The notes under the pieces: model-generated
Database searches by the model: none
Told to the model about the DNA's origin: nothing
What the model saw: only the letters and a program-made list of their open reading frames with translations
In this document: positions 12,223 to 24,668 of the stretch, in pieces
How the letters are laid out: each line of letters opens with the position of its first letter
How positions within the stretch are numbered: position 1 is the stretch's first letter
From: Stratiolaelaps scimitus
Taxonomy: Eukaryota > Arthropoda > Arachnida > Mesostigmata > Laelapidae
Direction of reading: 5' to 3'
DNA: 64,000 nucleotides
Assembly (NCBI GenBank): GCA_019614645.1
Contig: JABWDB010000001.1
Coordinates: 23,925,501-23,989,500, forward strand
Made by a program: the position numbers and the translations under genes

Positions 12223-13959
12223 GGTGCTCAGGGCAAGACGGCTCTATCGAACCAGCTCATGTGAACACGGTGTTGGACACTAGGTGATCTAAAAATACCC
12301 AACGTATCCTGTACAACTGGGCTTTGGTGGGACATGGATCGGAAGCTGGCGTTAAGTTTCATATAATTAATTAATTAATTGTATATATAATACTACGGTT
12401 ATGTCGAAATTCTCAAAGACGCCAAATGCCATCTGCAACAATGGAGCGATCCGAGTGATGAGGTGACGGAATCGCGAAGTCGGTCAAGCGGTACAATATA
12501 AGTCTACGCTTAATTCAATTATAATATAACCTCACTTATCAAATAAATCAATCATTTCTTGTCGTGACATTGGCCACCGTGAGAAACATTAGCATTGAGT
12601 GATAGCGCTGACGAAGCCCGCATGAGACAGGCCCAGTGTTTGTTTAAAATTTTCGGGGCGGTTGTAAGAAAATAACTAATCGTTGTCCTTCAGGTGTAAA
12701 ACTAGGCGCTTCTTTGATCACACTTATTTGCCATAACTTTTAATGTATTTTAGTTGGTTTTGGATGAAGGAATATTGATTTTATATTAGTATAAAGGGGG
12801 CACTGCGTGGCTAAGGGGTTCATCGCAAAGTCCAGGTATAAGGCTATGCGTGGGCGGTGTGCTTTTTCCTCGCTCTTGAAGACGAAGGTGGGAACTTGCT
12901 TAACGGAGGCGTATTCTGTCCAGTGACTATGTGGCATCAGAAATTGATCCATATAGCATCAAGAACTGCAATTTCTAGCAGAAATCAATCATATAGAGTA
13001 TATCGCATTGTACATAGTAGAGTACGTAGAGAAATTGCAAAATGAGCGCGTTTTCCTCTCGTTTGACAATGGTAACCCTCTCAATGGCTGAATGAAATGG
13101 AGAAAGTTCGTAGAGCACTGCCACGTCACGCCAATCGGAAGTTATTATTCGAACATGGAAACTAATCGAGCGATAGTGATTGCCTTCGCCCTTGGCACCT
13201 TAACAGATACAGTCGATAGCTAGCTGAGATCATTTTGATGCTTCACACATCACTACATCCAAGGTAGACCCTTCTCTTTGGCCCTTGACGCCTACTCCAT
13301 CTCATGCTCACATAGAGCTCCCATGCTGCATGTGCTGGCTGTGTGGTACGTAAACGAGACCTGGCTGAAACTGGGAGTGAGAAAGAAGAGAGAGAGAGAT
13401 TTGCTAGCGCCTGCCTGGATCTTAGCCCTGGGGCGCTCTATCAGGCGGATTCCTCCCCATGACGTTGATACATCGAGATGGTTTCTTCAGGCCACTTACG
13501 TTTGGCTCTTAGCATTTCAAGTATCAGTCATCCGGACAGAACGCGTCCCTACACAGACGTAACTCTTGAATGGACTTTGCACAAATCGAGGTTGACTTTG
13601 ATTCGATCATAATTGGCGTGTGCTCGAGATGACGCTCGATTTGTCTCCTATGATTTTATAAGTTGTCGAGCTATCTAAAATAATCAATAAATAAATGGTA
13701 TCATTCGATCATGCGTATGACATTGCACATCTTGTACAGCCAATACATAGCCCGCAAAGAAACAAAGTCTAAACTGTCCTCATTGGCTCGTCGCGTATCC
13801 GGCAGTCGAGTACACCGGCATCAACAGATGAAATATTTAAGCCCGTGTCATTGTTACTGCTTAAATCCGTTGTTAGGTTTGAGAGAAAGAGATCGCGGGG
13901 GGGGGGGTAGAGATTATTCTTGCTACAAATTTGCATCACCGATACGATACGAAGCGTGT
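12223..13959. other. Non-coding stretch with a weak open frame
   Basis: A short TTAA tandem lies at about 12367-12381. The plus frame 13278-13562 (94 codons, first ATG at about 13323) has balanced composition but no domain. A run of 11 G lies at about 13897-13907. TGAGATCATTTTGA at 13225 matches the start of the bantam microRNA but lacks a fold-back. Confidence 0.4.
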
Positions 13960-14625
13960 TCAAGTCTTACAAAGATCGTTCAGCAGTACGCGACCGATGA
14001 CAAAAATGTTTTGCAGTGCTTTGCGGGCAGTTATCAGTGTGAGTGTTTTTGACGGTTGAAACAGGATCTGATCCTGGACTCGTCTACAATGACATCCTGG
14101 GAGAAAATAGGGAATGAGAAACCGTTCAGACGAACATTTTGAAGGATGCAGAAGATTGGGGGATGGCTCCCTCCTCCTCGACATTAGGGATTGACCCGGT
14201 CGGCAAAAGGCTGTTGGTAGCGTCCCTCGGGGATTTTGCATTCACCGAAGCATCCATTTTTCCTGAAATCCAGAAGACGAACAGGAAGGCAGACAGTAAA
14301 GCTTAGAGATGGTTTCTTGAAGTGGGGTCGATACGGGAACAGTGGGGATTCCGACATCTGTGCGTGGGGAGCCGCTGGTAACGTTTAGACAATCGAACAG
14401 GGCCATATCCAACCAGTCAGCCTTATCCATGACATGCAGCATGGAAAGAAGCGCAATGCACACCCGTGAACAAGTATTGTTGTTTTGTGAGATCACCGAA
14501 CGTTCATACTGTGGCCCTCCACTGATGAGTTTATCTATTATATGATATATTTCTATGGATGTCCGAGCTCGTTGAATGCGCAGATTTAGGTAAAATTGTA
14601 TACTATTTGAAAATAAGGCATTCAA
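13960..14625 (-). pseudogene. Long minus-strand frame with one internal TGA, unrecognised
   Basis: On the minus strand one reading frame stays open from 14625 to 13960 apart from a single TGA at 14242-14244, about 220 codons in all. Codons around the TGA (for example ACA GAT GTC GGA ATC CCC ACT GTT) show a purine-any-pyrimidine tendency, as coding DNA often does. The product has no motif I can name. The opposite strand also holds a 67-codon frame (14342-14545). A decayed transposable-element frame fits the length and the single nonsense codon, but a chance frame cannot be excluded. Confidence 0.25.
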
Positions 14626-15620
14626 AGATGATTTAAGTATGATGTATCATGTGCTGGCGGAATATGAATAAGCCGAGTTGAGCTAACAGAGTTGTTGGCG
14701 CTGTTTTGTCAAGGATTTCCGTAATGATCTGCAGAACTAAATTACGTTTGGTTAGGTTGGCGGATACATCTTGGGTTTAGAGTAACCTTCATAGAATATA
14801 TGTTGAAGCCATTTCGTTTCCGGCGAAGTATACACATTGGTAGTTTTTGAGACGGTTGAGACAATCAAATTGAAAAGTTTTAATGCACTTTCTACCAGGC
14901 TGTCGGGGCCACGGAGAAAAATTAGTTCCCGTTTTTATAAGATTTATTCCTTCTGTGAGTTTGCGAAAAGGGTCGTATTCACTTTGTTTCTGTGTCATTT
15001 CATGCTGTAATAAATAGCTAAATGCAGCCATTGGTCTCGAAGTTTAGGCTCAAGTGGTGTTGCGAATACCAACGTTCTTGATGTTGAAGATTTGACACGG
15101 GATCTTTCGCCGTGACCAAAACTCTAACTAAAAAAAAAAAAAAAAAAACTAACTAATTTGCATATCAGTATCCGCCGTAGCTTAACGTCGGCTACACAAC
15201 ATACGTTTACGCATATGTGTATATAATATCCCTTATGATATTACTCATAGACAAATAACATTAGTTGTACATGTCTGTGCCGAATAGAGAGTGGAAGTCA
15301 ACATTGAAGCCATACCACAACAACAGGGCCTATACCGATAATGGTGTGTGACGTTATCGCATTTCTAACCTTAGACCTATCGGAGATGCTTAGCTTGCAA
15401 GATATCACTCAAGCGTCATAGCACATATTCATATTAAACCCATATTGCGAGAGCATCTATCGGCCAGCTTCTATCGCCTCTTCGAGGTGGGGCGCGCGTC
15501 GACTTCGCCACTCCTATGCCATACACGAACGATACAGTCTACCCTGTCCCTACTTTCTTGGCCAATTGATAAAAGCAAAGTAAATCTTCGTATGTTTGTT
15601 GCGTCGTTGGCATTCAGGCG
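14626..15620. other. Non-coding stretch with a poly(A) run
   Basis: An uninterrupted run of 19 A lies at 15130-15148. It could be the tail of a retroposed sequence, but no identifiable body precedes it. No gene was recognised. Confidence 0.45.
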
Positions 15621-15642
15621 TATATATATATATATATATATT
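15621..15642. repeat. (AT)n microsatellite
   Basis: Pure TA repeat of about 21 nt at the left edge of a GC-rich island. Confidence 0.95.
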
Positions 15643-15746
15643 GACATATACACACCCATAAACATACACAGACGTGTTTATATATACAGCCATAGCGAAG
15701 ATTCCCTGTCTCCCTGCCAAGGCAGCACACTGCCTCGTCTTCTGGA

Positions 15747-15798
15747 GACGACGACGACGACGACGACGACGACGCCGCCGCCGCCGCCGCCACCACCA
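15747..15798. repeat. Trinucleotide repeat (GAC)n-(GCC)n-(CAC)n
   Basis: About nine GAC/ACG units run directly into about seven GCC units and then CACCACC. On plus it reads Thr then Pro; on minus it reads Gly then Val, Ala then Ser, or Arg, depending on frame. All overlapping frames (15445-15882 plus, 15550-16029 minus, 15614-15823 minus) owe much of their openness to this repeat, so none is accepted as a gene on its own. Confidence 0.9.
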
Positions 15799-16560
15799 GA
15801 ATCCACAATAGCTGAATTCGCATTCAGTTGCCGCCGGCTCCCCTTCAAGCGACGGACGGAGCTTCAAGAGCGACCAAACTAGCGAGGTTGGCTCACAACA
15901 TTCCATCGAAGTGATGTTATTCCCGGGAACGATTGCTGTGTTTTCGCCCGCTTGCTCGGCCGTTCGCAAACACCCGCATTCAGTCAACACTAGTGCACAC
16001 GCAGCCTTGCATTTATTGTAGTGTTCCACCGGTAGTTAGGCAGTTGCTGGTAGCCGTTCGGTTTAACATCGGCTCGTCGTCAAGTTTTTCCCGTTTCGCA
16101 CGATTTGAAAACGAGTACAGCACGAACGGGGATCTGGGGGGTATGAAGGCAGGCGAGCTTGACGCTACTAATCTTCATACTACCACACTCCTGCCGGTGC
16201 CACCGGTATTTGTGCAAATTTCAGACTTGTTCCACCGGGCGAACTCGCCATCGCTTATAGCCGCTGTGTGTATTTAGTAGGCACTCGGGGCGGAGGGAAA
16301 GATCTGGTTGCTTTTGGCGTGGCATGGCGTTTGCCCAACGCGAAAGCCAAACTATCCGTACGGCGCGCGGTATGCACACGACTGAGCAAGCTCGATCGGG
16401 GACAGCTTGGCTAGATGACTGGTGCGTCGAAACGAAAGGTGCCGGTGGGAGCAGTGTGGCTGGCCAAGTCGGCCGGACGGTGGTTGTAGATTTGAAAGAT
16501 GTGATCAAACGCGAAGCCTAGCACGAGAACAGCGTAAATCGCTGCTGGCCGTTAGAGCAG
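15799..16560 (+). other. GC-rich island with candidate coding frames
   Basis: Base composition shifts to GC-rich and CpG-rich here. The plus frame ATG 16324 to TAG 16521 (65 codons) has balanced codon use and ends in a protein-like segment (VVVDLKDVIKREA). Another plus frame covers 15933-16277. The minus frame 16221-16508 is also open, as expected of GC-rich DNA. A possible donor (AAG|GTGAGG) lies near 16690. A 5' region or exon of a host gene is plausible; no domain was recognised. Confidence 0.25.
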
Positions 16561-17472
16561 TTGTATAGGCAAGTGGTGATAGCAGGAGATATGTAGAATT
16601 ATATTTACAAAAAATGTTGGAAGGGAAAAAGCACAAGCAGCAACGCAGGTTACATCGTTCTGGTCGTTTCGAAACACAGGTGCAGTAAGGTGAGGCGTGG
16701 GTTTACATTTGGAGAGACATAGACTCTCTGCTAGGAAGTGACGTATGATAAATTATCAGGATGAACATGTGCTCTTTCAGCTGCAAGCCTACTAGATCTT
16801 AACGGCGAATCTAGTTCGTAAAGCGCACATCACGTAGTCGACCTTTCTAGGCTTCTTCTCCGCGATACTTGGTGGTGGTCTGGACTGGCAATCCTATGCG
16901 ATGCAGACTTCTGCTTGTTTTGCATGAGTCGAAAATACCTCGGAGTGCGGAGTGGAGCGAGTTTAAGGCCAAATCTCCATTAATGGCATTCGGCTATACA
17001 TCGCCGTAATAGGATAAAGGCATGGACGGTCATGTCACTATAATGCAATTCATATCAATAGGCGTTCTCGTGATCCCAATCGTCAATCGCCGTAAAGCAC
17101 ATGCTTTGTGGCAACTGAAGCGCCACGACGAATGCCTAAATCGCAATAGCCTTCTCATCCGTTCCTTCTCTGCGGCGCCTGGGTAACGTCCGTTGCCTTA
17201 CCACACTCTCGGGATTACGCGGCATGTCTGCAACGTTGCGAGGCCAATCGCTAAATAGCTATTTGCCAGCGCCTCTGCCCAAAACTAGCCAGCCTTCAGG
17301 TGCAATGTATACGAAGCTGAGCCTTCTGTGGACAGGTGCTCCCCAAGGAAGACGGGTGTATTCTATGTAGAAGCTGAGTTCTAGGTTGGCTGCATGAGGT
17401 CGCTACCTTAAAAAGCTTCTAACGTAAATGACATTCCACTGCAGCACTTCAGGTAGGTATCTGAAGTATGTA
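16561..17472. other. Non-coding stretch
   Basis: No open frame of note, repeat or RNA was recognised. Confidence 0.45.
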
Positions 17473-17530
17473 TGCGTGTGTGTGAGTCTGTGCGAGTGAG
17501 AGATAGAGAGAGGGAGAGAGAGAGAGAGAC
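17473..17530. repeat. (GT)n and (GA)n simple repeats
   Basis: A GT-rich run (about 17473-17484) is followed by an imperfect (GA)n run to about 17530. The Ser/Leu-rich minus frame 17403-17657 is a product of the repeat. Confidence 0.9.
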
Positions 17531-20480
17531 AGCACTTTATAGCACCCACTTCGAAAGCTCGATCACAGAACGGGGTGTAGGAAGGAGATTCAGCATGGCC
17601 AGACGATTTCCCTCGTGACAAATATCCTATTTCCGATCTGACCAAATCTAGCCCCATGAGAATAAGACACAGAGCAATTATCAGCTAAACGAAAGTCGAG
17701 CACTGAACGATGACTGTTTTTCGGCCAATCTTATCGGATTTTGCTGCCAACATACTCAACTATCCACTAATTGCGCGTGGCACCGACTGTCTCCTGCTCA
17801 TTGTGACCTCGGCAGCCTTTCAACGTTGCACCCGTGCACAACGAAGCCGATAAATAACGTGTAGGCGTTATGCAGAAGCACGTTTTGTTGTATTGCCAGC
17901 ACGTTGTAAAGATAATGCTGCGCTATTGCAATTTTCAAACTAGGAACGACAGCCATATCGGCTTCAGTGCATGGTTACATGTGAAGAACTCCGTCGATCC
18001 TCTACCGTACGATTCGAGCATGTGTTCAATTTTTTCCCGTCCCGACTCATTTGTTCATCTCATTCGTTGGTGCCGACGCAATCTCCAACAGTCACCGGCT
18101 GTTACAACATTCAGCGCCCGTGGGGCTGCAAGGCGCTCGTTTGTCAAAGAGGTTGTGGAGGACACGAACATGTGCATAGATCAGAATACCCAAGGAGGTC
18201 CAGTAAGGGCATCCTGCACACGTATAATCATTATATGAAACTCAGTGACGTATTTCGAGATGGTGTGCCTATGCGCATCCATAGAGTGTGCCTTAAGTTG
18301 GCATATTGAAATGTTAATGAGAATCTTTGACAGCTGAGTTCATATTGGCTGATAGATTCGCCGGGTCGTTGTTCGGTCAAGTGGTATCTAAAGCGGATAC
18401 GCCATGGTAGTATGGAATGCTGTTTCGAATTTAATAAAATCTATGGAAGCGTCAACGACCCAGTACGAAATATCAAACGTAGATTGCTGCAAATACAGCC
18501 GTCGCAATTAGTAGTGTTAATAAAATGGTGACTCTGCACCTTGCTCCACATGCCTAACCAACGGCTATTTAACGTTTAAAATTCAAATGCACCTTAACTT
18601 TGCGGTATAATTCGACACAACTCAGTCAAACTCCTACAGGATTTATCTTCATCATATTCCATCCTGTCTATGTTTATCAGTCCTTGAAGGACCTGCAACG
18701 CAAGTACTTTCAAAATTGTCGAATCTAGGAGATGTCGACCAACTCGTTCCAGCTTCTATTGTGGGCTCAGCATTCTGAACCTCCTTTAGGGACATTTTAG
18801 TGAGAGCTTATTTTGCTTTATCATAATGTTTTCGATCGTTAGTTCGAATTAAGTTGGAGAAATGCATTATCAAATGCCACACACAAAGATTTATAGTACC
18901 GTCAGTTTCAAATGTCTCTTTTGTTTTTCTTGCAAAGACCGAAACTCTTCAGCACCTACGTCCACGTCGAAAGCCTTGCCCATTAATATTGCTAATGCCA
19001 AGTTCATATAGATAGTAAGGCAGACTTCAATGACTCTAATGTCCCTTTTGAGTCCATTCAGAAAAAAAGTGATGCCTTTAGAAGAAGCTAGTCTCCTTTC
19101 CATCCAGAAGTTGAATGAGAAGATAGAATCAAGAATATAAAGGAACAACAGTCCTGCTGACGTCTACAAGTCAGCCTTGCCGCTAGTTTCGTATGAAACG
19201 ATGGTGATTGCCGATTATCGTTATGTGCTTCCTTTCAATACGTATTTCTCTATGTGGTTGAACTTCAAACAGAGGTTCGCTTCGATATAACAAAGAAAAC
19301 ACGTGTCCTCCAAACAAGCTTCATAAAAGACTTGTCTTGGATTCCGTCAATGAAGCCTAACATCGAGACAGTTATTAAAAAAAAATAGAAATCCCTTGTA
19401 GGTATCCTTCACAAATTGTAGTTCGTTCCTCCAGCTATTTATGTTCGATTCCACAGAGAGTTCAGCCACAGTATTTTAATGTTTTTTTTTTTATCAACTA
19501 CGCATAATATCAACGCTCCATAGTTATAATAATGCTGGTAGATGGTGTAGGGCAGCTGGTTGAGAATAAGTACATGGAAAGAACGCGGTGGTTTGCAAGA
19601 TTTCTTTGTGAGCGCGCACAGACTACGACCTTCTTAGTATTGGATGAATGACAGCAGATGTAAATTATAGGTGTATGGACGACTTTACGGAGAGTCATCC
19701 AACGAGGAGGCATGCAAATGAGATAACGAATGGGTCGAATGGATAGGTGAAGAACAAAGGACACACATGTTTCGACCATCGAGTCGAAAGACCGAGACCT
19801 TGTTTGTGCCGTCCTCCGAATTTCATTGGAAAGCTCGCCAGAAATGTAATGATTACAAATGATCATGACCTTCAAAGATTGCTATATTGTAGTTACGTAC
19901 TGTGGACTAGAGTACAAACTAGACTAGTTACGTAGTGCGGAGCAAGAGCCATGGGTCAGAACTGAGGTTTACTTGGTTCGAACGATCGAGGTTCGATCAT
20001 GAAATACGACATGTAAATATGGAGACGGTCGTAAATCGGAGATGTTATATTCTATGAACTACTATTTTGGATCTACTCATCATTAGCTCTCTGTGTTTAC
20101 AACGAAAAGTGATTTCGTCATTAAATGCGTACCGTCTATCACTCACCTCATACGGATTTGATAACGCTAAAATTTGAAAACGATCGGTGCAGGGTGAATA
20201 TAGATTTCAACGTAACCATTGTCAATGATGATATTAAAGAGCGTTTTACAGAGAATCGAATGACATGTATCAGATTCGGTATTGAAATGCTAGTTACAAC
20301 AACCGAATTATACAAGTTCTTACTTGTCTTATTACGACATAAACAAAAAGACTGAGCGTTCGAGCCGTGGTTCACGCCCGTTGTCAGCGTGTTCAGTTGG
20401 CCTTGTGCTGTTAATCCTGTGCGTGCCTCACGCTCTCGTAAAACTATGCCGGGCAGCTAATCAACAATTGTACATGGGTT
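17531..20480. other. Non-coding stretch
   Basis: Two overlapping plus frames (17870-18238 and 17971-18309; 122 and 112 codons) have no domain. A minus frame at 18891-19148 is also unsupported. The rest is AT-rich DNA with short poly(A)/poly(T) runs near 19378 and 19480. Confidence 0.4.
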
Positions 20481-20595
20481 TCAGACGCGTCAAGTGGTCA
20501 AGCCCGGTGGCGTGGTGCGTTCTTTGCAATCACACGTGCAACACGCAGCTGCACACACGGGTTCAATCCTCACCGTTGCACATTTGCATTTAAAG
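20481..20595 (+). repeat. tRNA-like (SINE-like) sequence
   Basis: GTGGCGTGGTGCGTT near 20507-20521 resembles an A box and GGTTCAATCCTC near 20569 is a good B box, with spacing close to that of a tRNA. The arms do not pair into a complete cloverleaf, so this is read as a degenerate tRNA-derived element rather than a tRNA gene. The frame starting at 20494 begins inside it. Confidence 0.35.
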
Positions 20596-20670
20596 GGGGT
20601 CAGTCTTACGAAGCAATGCAAATACAGGAGACGTGTACGTCAAACGTTAGCTGAGAGTCAGCCTGAAAAT

Positions 20671-20731
20671 ATTTTAAGTATTTCAAGTAACTCATGCCTA
20701 TTCAACATGACTTACTTGAAATACTTAAAAT
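20671..20731. repeat. Near-perfect 61-nt inverted repeat (hairpin)
   Basis: The 20-nt arm at 20671-20690 (ATTTTAAGTATTTCAAGTAA) is exactly complementary to 20712-20731. After one C-C mismatch, TCATG (20692-20696) pairs with CATGA (20706-20710), leaving a 9-nt loop. That gives 25 paired bases out of 26. The size fits a microRNA-like precursor, a siRNA-producing hairpin or the core of a small palindromic element. The near-perfect pairing and strong AT bias are less typical of conserved microRNAs, and no known mature sequence was recognised. Confidence 0.6.
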
Positions 20732-23700
20732 CTCGTAGTGTCATTTCATTCAGCAGCCTTTTTGACTTACCCATTCATATTTTCTATTGCATAATACGAT
20801 GCTGGACAGCTCGTACAGCTCACTTCATATATGACATTGGTTTGCCTGTGTATTCGCTGTGACCTCTCCCGAAAAACCCTAACGATGAAAGCTGGATTGT
20901 CACCTGAAGCAACGAAGTAAAATAAAGTACCGAACTCGAATGTCACTACAAAAAAAAAACAAAAACCTAAGAACATCGTGAAATTGAAAAGGAAAGGTAT
21001 TGGATACGACCGCAGACTGATTTATTCGATATATTAAAGAAACAACGTAATTTTGCGTTGCTCACAGTTTTTGGACAACACAATTCTGACCCGCACTCAT
21101 TTTGATGAAGGACATGCAACAAAATCAGCGAAGTAGCATAGATTCGTGAGTGGCTCAGAAATGTGTTTTTTCCTCTTTTGAGCAACCCTGCCACTGTAAT
21201 CTCAGACGAAAATCCTTGTTTTCATTATTAAGCCGGATATGCGTCTCGCGATTGCAGTAGCAATTAAAGTGTCACAAACAGCAACAGTATTTCAGCGGAG
21301 CTCATGGCCGTTATCGCGACATAGCTATTTGTCGTAGAACTCCATTGACACCTATTGAAACGTCGCAACGACCTATAGAAGTATTAGGCTGTATTTATTC
21401 TGACTTAAATGATGACGCAGTGAAGATTATAATGTTTGGTCAAGTTATAAGATATGAATATAGCTGTTACACTTCAATATTATAGTTTACTTTCTGTGTT
21501 TTCTGCACTGTGAGATAGATCTTCACTGAACGGGAACAAGCAAATGTACATGTAACTTCACATTCTTTCACAAGTCCAATAACGAGAGATACACCGGGTC
21601 GCGTCAGTCAAAGCCAATGTCATGGTAGTCAAGAAAAAAAACCAACAAATATTCAAAACTACTCGACGGCCGCCAATATGAAGATGACACGGTTGGATCG
21701 ACGGCTTGGCCAAAGTATTAGAAACATTTTTTGAGGAGTGACGTTCTTTTTACGCGATAGCTTTTCTTTCGAAACGTTCTCTTCGGCTAAAACTGTCGTG
21801 TGCATTGAATGCCAAGTCGTGTTTTTCTATCAACGTTTCAATGGCCACCCATCCACAAGTATATCGGGAAACACAGAAGGGTATTCGACTTCAGGCTTCA
21901 GACGTGAAGCCAACCCGACGTCAAACTTCAAGAATGGTTGAGAAATACGTTCTTCCATATTAAAAGACTAGACCGACTATGTGATACAATTGACTGTCAC
22001 CACAACCAGGAAAATATTCCCGATTCCTCGTCTCGTTCCAACGTTAACCGACGCCCTGAACTACCAATTCTATGCAACAACATTGTTCAGAGATGTCAAA
22101 CATGTCAGCTCTCAACAGCAGCGCATTTATCAACGATGGGAGACAAAACTAGCTGGAGAACAGCCCTGTGGAGGCTACCTTTTGTAAACCTAATGCTTCC
22201 TATTAGAGGCGACACAGGTTGAAGGTGATCTGAGGCCTGGCAGCGGGTAGGTCGCACACATGAGTCTGGGCTATTTTAGGCTCATGGAGAATGCCTTTTA
22301 AGACGAGGTAGGCTTAAGTTTTTCGATACGCTCAAACTGGTACACCCTTAGACGGGTTCTGGAGGAGCCCACAGCGATCGTGCAGCTGACGACAGCGGTT
22401 AACTGCTCGTGCGGGTATTGAGATAGAAGGATGAATAGGGACTCGCCAGGGGGAGACGATCTTGAGTAGGCCAAGCAGCAACCGAAGCGTTTCAGAAACG
22501 TCCACGCCACTGACAGGTATCAGAAGAGATTTTGAGTAAACCTTCGAGACATTAATGTGAAGAACGCTTTTATTGAATCACAACCTGTGTGTCTGAGTAT
22601 ATTGCCAAGCACAGACCAAGCGGCTTTCATTTGGATCTTGGTGTATTTGATTTTAGGGTTTATTATTACTTATTATAATTATATATTTGATATACCGACT
22701 GCGGCTTTTCAGATATACTGGCTAATGGTTTGAAGCTCTGTTGATTCCTACGCTTATCGCTTCCGATAGAGTGACAAAAATTCTCATAACACATATATAT
22801 TTGAGTATGGTCGTAGTTAGTTGTTTGCAAAGACTGAAATATCTCAGCACTAATATATCCACAATTATTAGCCCATGGCTCGGATGCAGATATGGCTGTA
22901 CTAGCAATTAACGCAAATCATTAAGGTATCATAGAATATCGCGTAATCTACACATGCCTTTGTAAATTTGATGTTCATCGCACGTTAATCAGCAAGATAG
23001 ATACTTCAGAGATACTTCAGTCAATTAACGGTGCGCGTACGTGTGCGTTTTATAAAACTCCTTCCAATCTAACAGTATGCTGAGTTCGATACTCGAAGTA
23101 ATGCGGTTCTCTCAGGACTTAGTTCGCCTCGGTGGCGATTTGCCTCTCTGCCAGACAGACTGGTCCCTCCTTTTACTGAATGTGCCTTGAGTGACGGTGC
23201 ATAGCACGTCAGGCCGCTGTCAGGCTTTCAGGACTCAGTGGAGGCGAGTAGCGAACGCAAAGCCCGGCGGAGGCCTGACAAGGTGTGTGTCAGTCTATGG
23301 ATGTCCTTGCACGAGTCCACGAAAGGAGAGCATGACGGGGAGAGTGATTGAGCGTGGCAACGAAGAAGGAACTCATCAATAATTTATGCCTCACTGAGGA
23401 TTTCAGGATGATGGCCCCACATCGCGCGGCTGGGCCAGGAGAATTTCAGCGGTTGTGGTCGTCGACTTTCGTGTGGTGGTGATTATTATTTTTTTCAACA
23501 AAGAGGTCGGATTTTAACAGATGAGGAGACACAAGGGGTAAAAGTTATGTGTTATATTATAGTACATAAAAAGAGTAATGAATAGAATGGAGCGATCGCG
23601 GGAGGGAGAAAGAGCGAAGGGGGGTGACCTTGCAGAGCGGGCGCCGACAATTTAATTAGTGCTAATTAAATAAACAACGAAAAATCTGGCTATCAAGTAC

Positions 23701-24597
23701 CACTAACCGGATGTTTCCTTATGCCCGCAATGCTAATGGGAAGCAGTATCGCTCATTGTTGCTAGTCGTATTCTCGTGTCAGCGTCGATAGGATGTTCGT
23801 TTCGGTAATTGTCATTAAGGTGCAGATGACAGTTTGGCAGTTTTAAACATGGTATACATGAGCTCGAATTGGAGGACGCCTGTTATCTGGTTTGCTCATT
23901 TAGTGACGTGTATCATTTTATTGAGTTAAAAAGAGCAATAAAGCGTTATTTATTCGAAAAAACAACGTGCCTACGGTAGTTGCTCATCACAGTCGGTTAG
24001 TTCGAAAACGAATATCTGTGAGCTCCAAACGATATCGATAACTTACACTTGGACACTTTGCTACTTAGCCTTGTTCAACTTTACTTTATTTGCATGTTCT
24101 ACATTATGGATTAGTGTTTTCGTCTGATAGGGCCAATCGAGCCATTTAGGAAACGATCAAGCCGCTTGGGAAGTTTGTATTGAAAAAATAGACCTCATTG
24201 TACCAACGGTCCATTAATAACTAGTTATTAGTGAGGTGAACCTGACCGTTCGATGAGTTGCACTCGACCGGATCTGCAAGACCGGATGAAATCCGAAGAC
24301 CACTCATTCACAAACGAAACTATTCACTAACGCTGTCAATGAGAGAAAACGTGTATACCACTCATTTGTATCTAGACCTATATCAAGGTCGGATGTCCAG
24401 CTTCGATTCCGATGTATGTATTCATGGATCAGAATAGAAGAAGTTTGTGCACCAACTGGAAGCGGGCAGTAAGCCATAAACTATGTGAGAGTCGTCGGGG
24501 TTAATTAGGCCAAGCTAAATGACTGTTTAGATGATGGGGAAGCTCGCATGATCAAAGTCGCGCTGTGGTATTAGACTGAACCTAGTTCGCCAAAAGG
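20732..24597. other. Non-coding stretch
   Basis: The minus frame 22298-22510 (70 codons) has fairly even codon use but no domain. AGTTCGATACTC near 23085 resembles a B box without a partner. A 16-nt palindrome (TAATAACTAGTTATTA) lies at about 24215-24230. No gene was recognised. Confidence 0.4.
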
Positions 24598-24668
24598 CCG
24601 CAGTGATTAGCACGGTGACAGACAAGCATGCAGTTACAGGGGGCAGCGACCCTTGCGGATACCCTGAA
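24598..24668 (+). repeat. Degenerate tRNA-like (SINE-like) sequence
   Basis: GCAGTGATTAGCACGGTGACAG resembles the A-box half of arthropod tRNA-derived SINEs, followed by AAGCATGCAGTTAC and GGGGGCAGCGACCC where the B box would fall. The B-box match is poor. The frame at 24628-24900 starts inside it and is unsupported. Confidence 0.25.

Noticed and set aside
13225..13238. TGAGATCATTTTGA, identical to the first 14 nt of the bantam microRNA
   Set aside because: Neither the 65 nt upstream nor the 65 nt downstream contains a complementary arm, so no precursor can fold, and the match ends after the seed region.
15445..16029. Long frames on both strands around the triplet repeat
   Set aside because: Their length comes from the stop-free GAC/GCC tract, and the products are homopolymers joined to TA-repeat translation.
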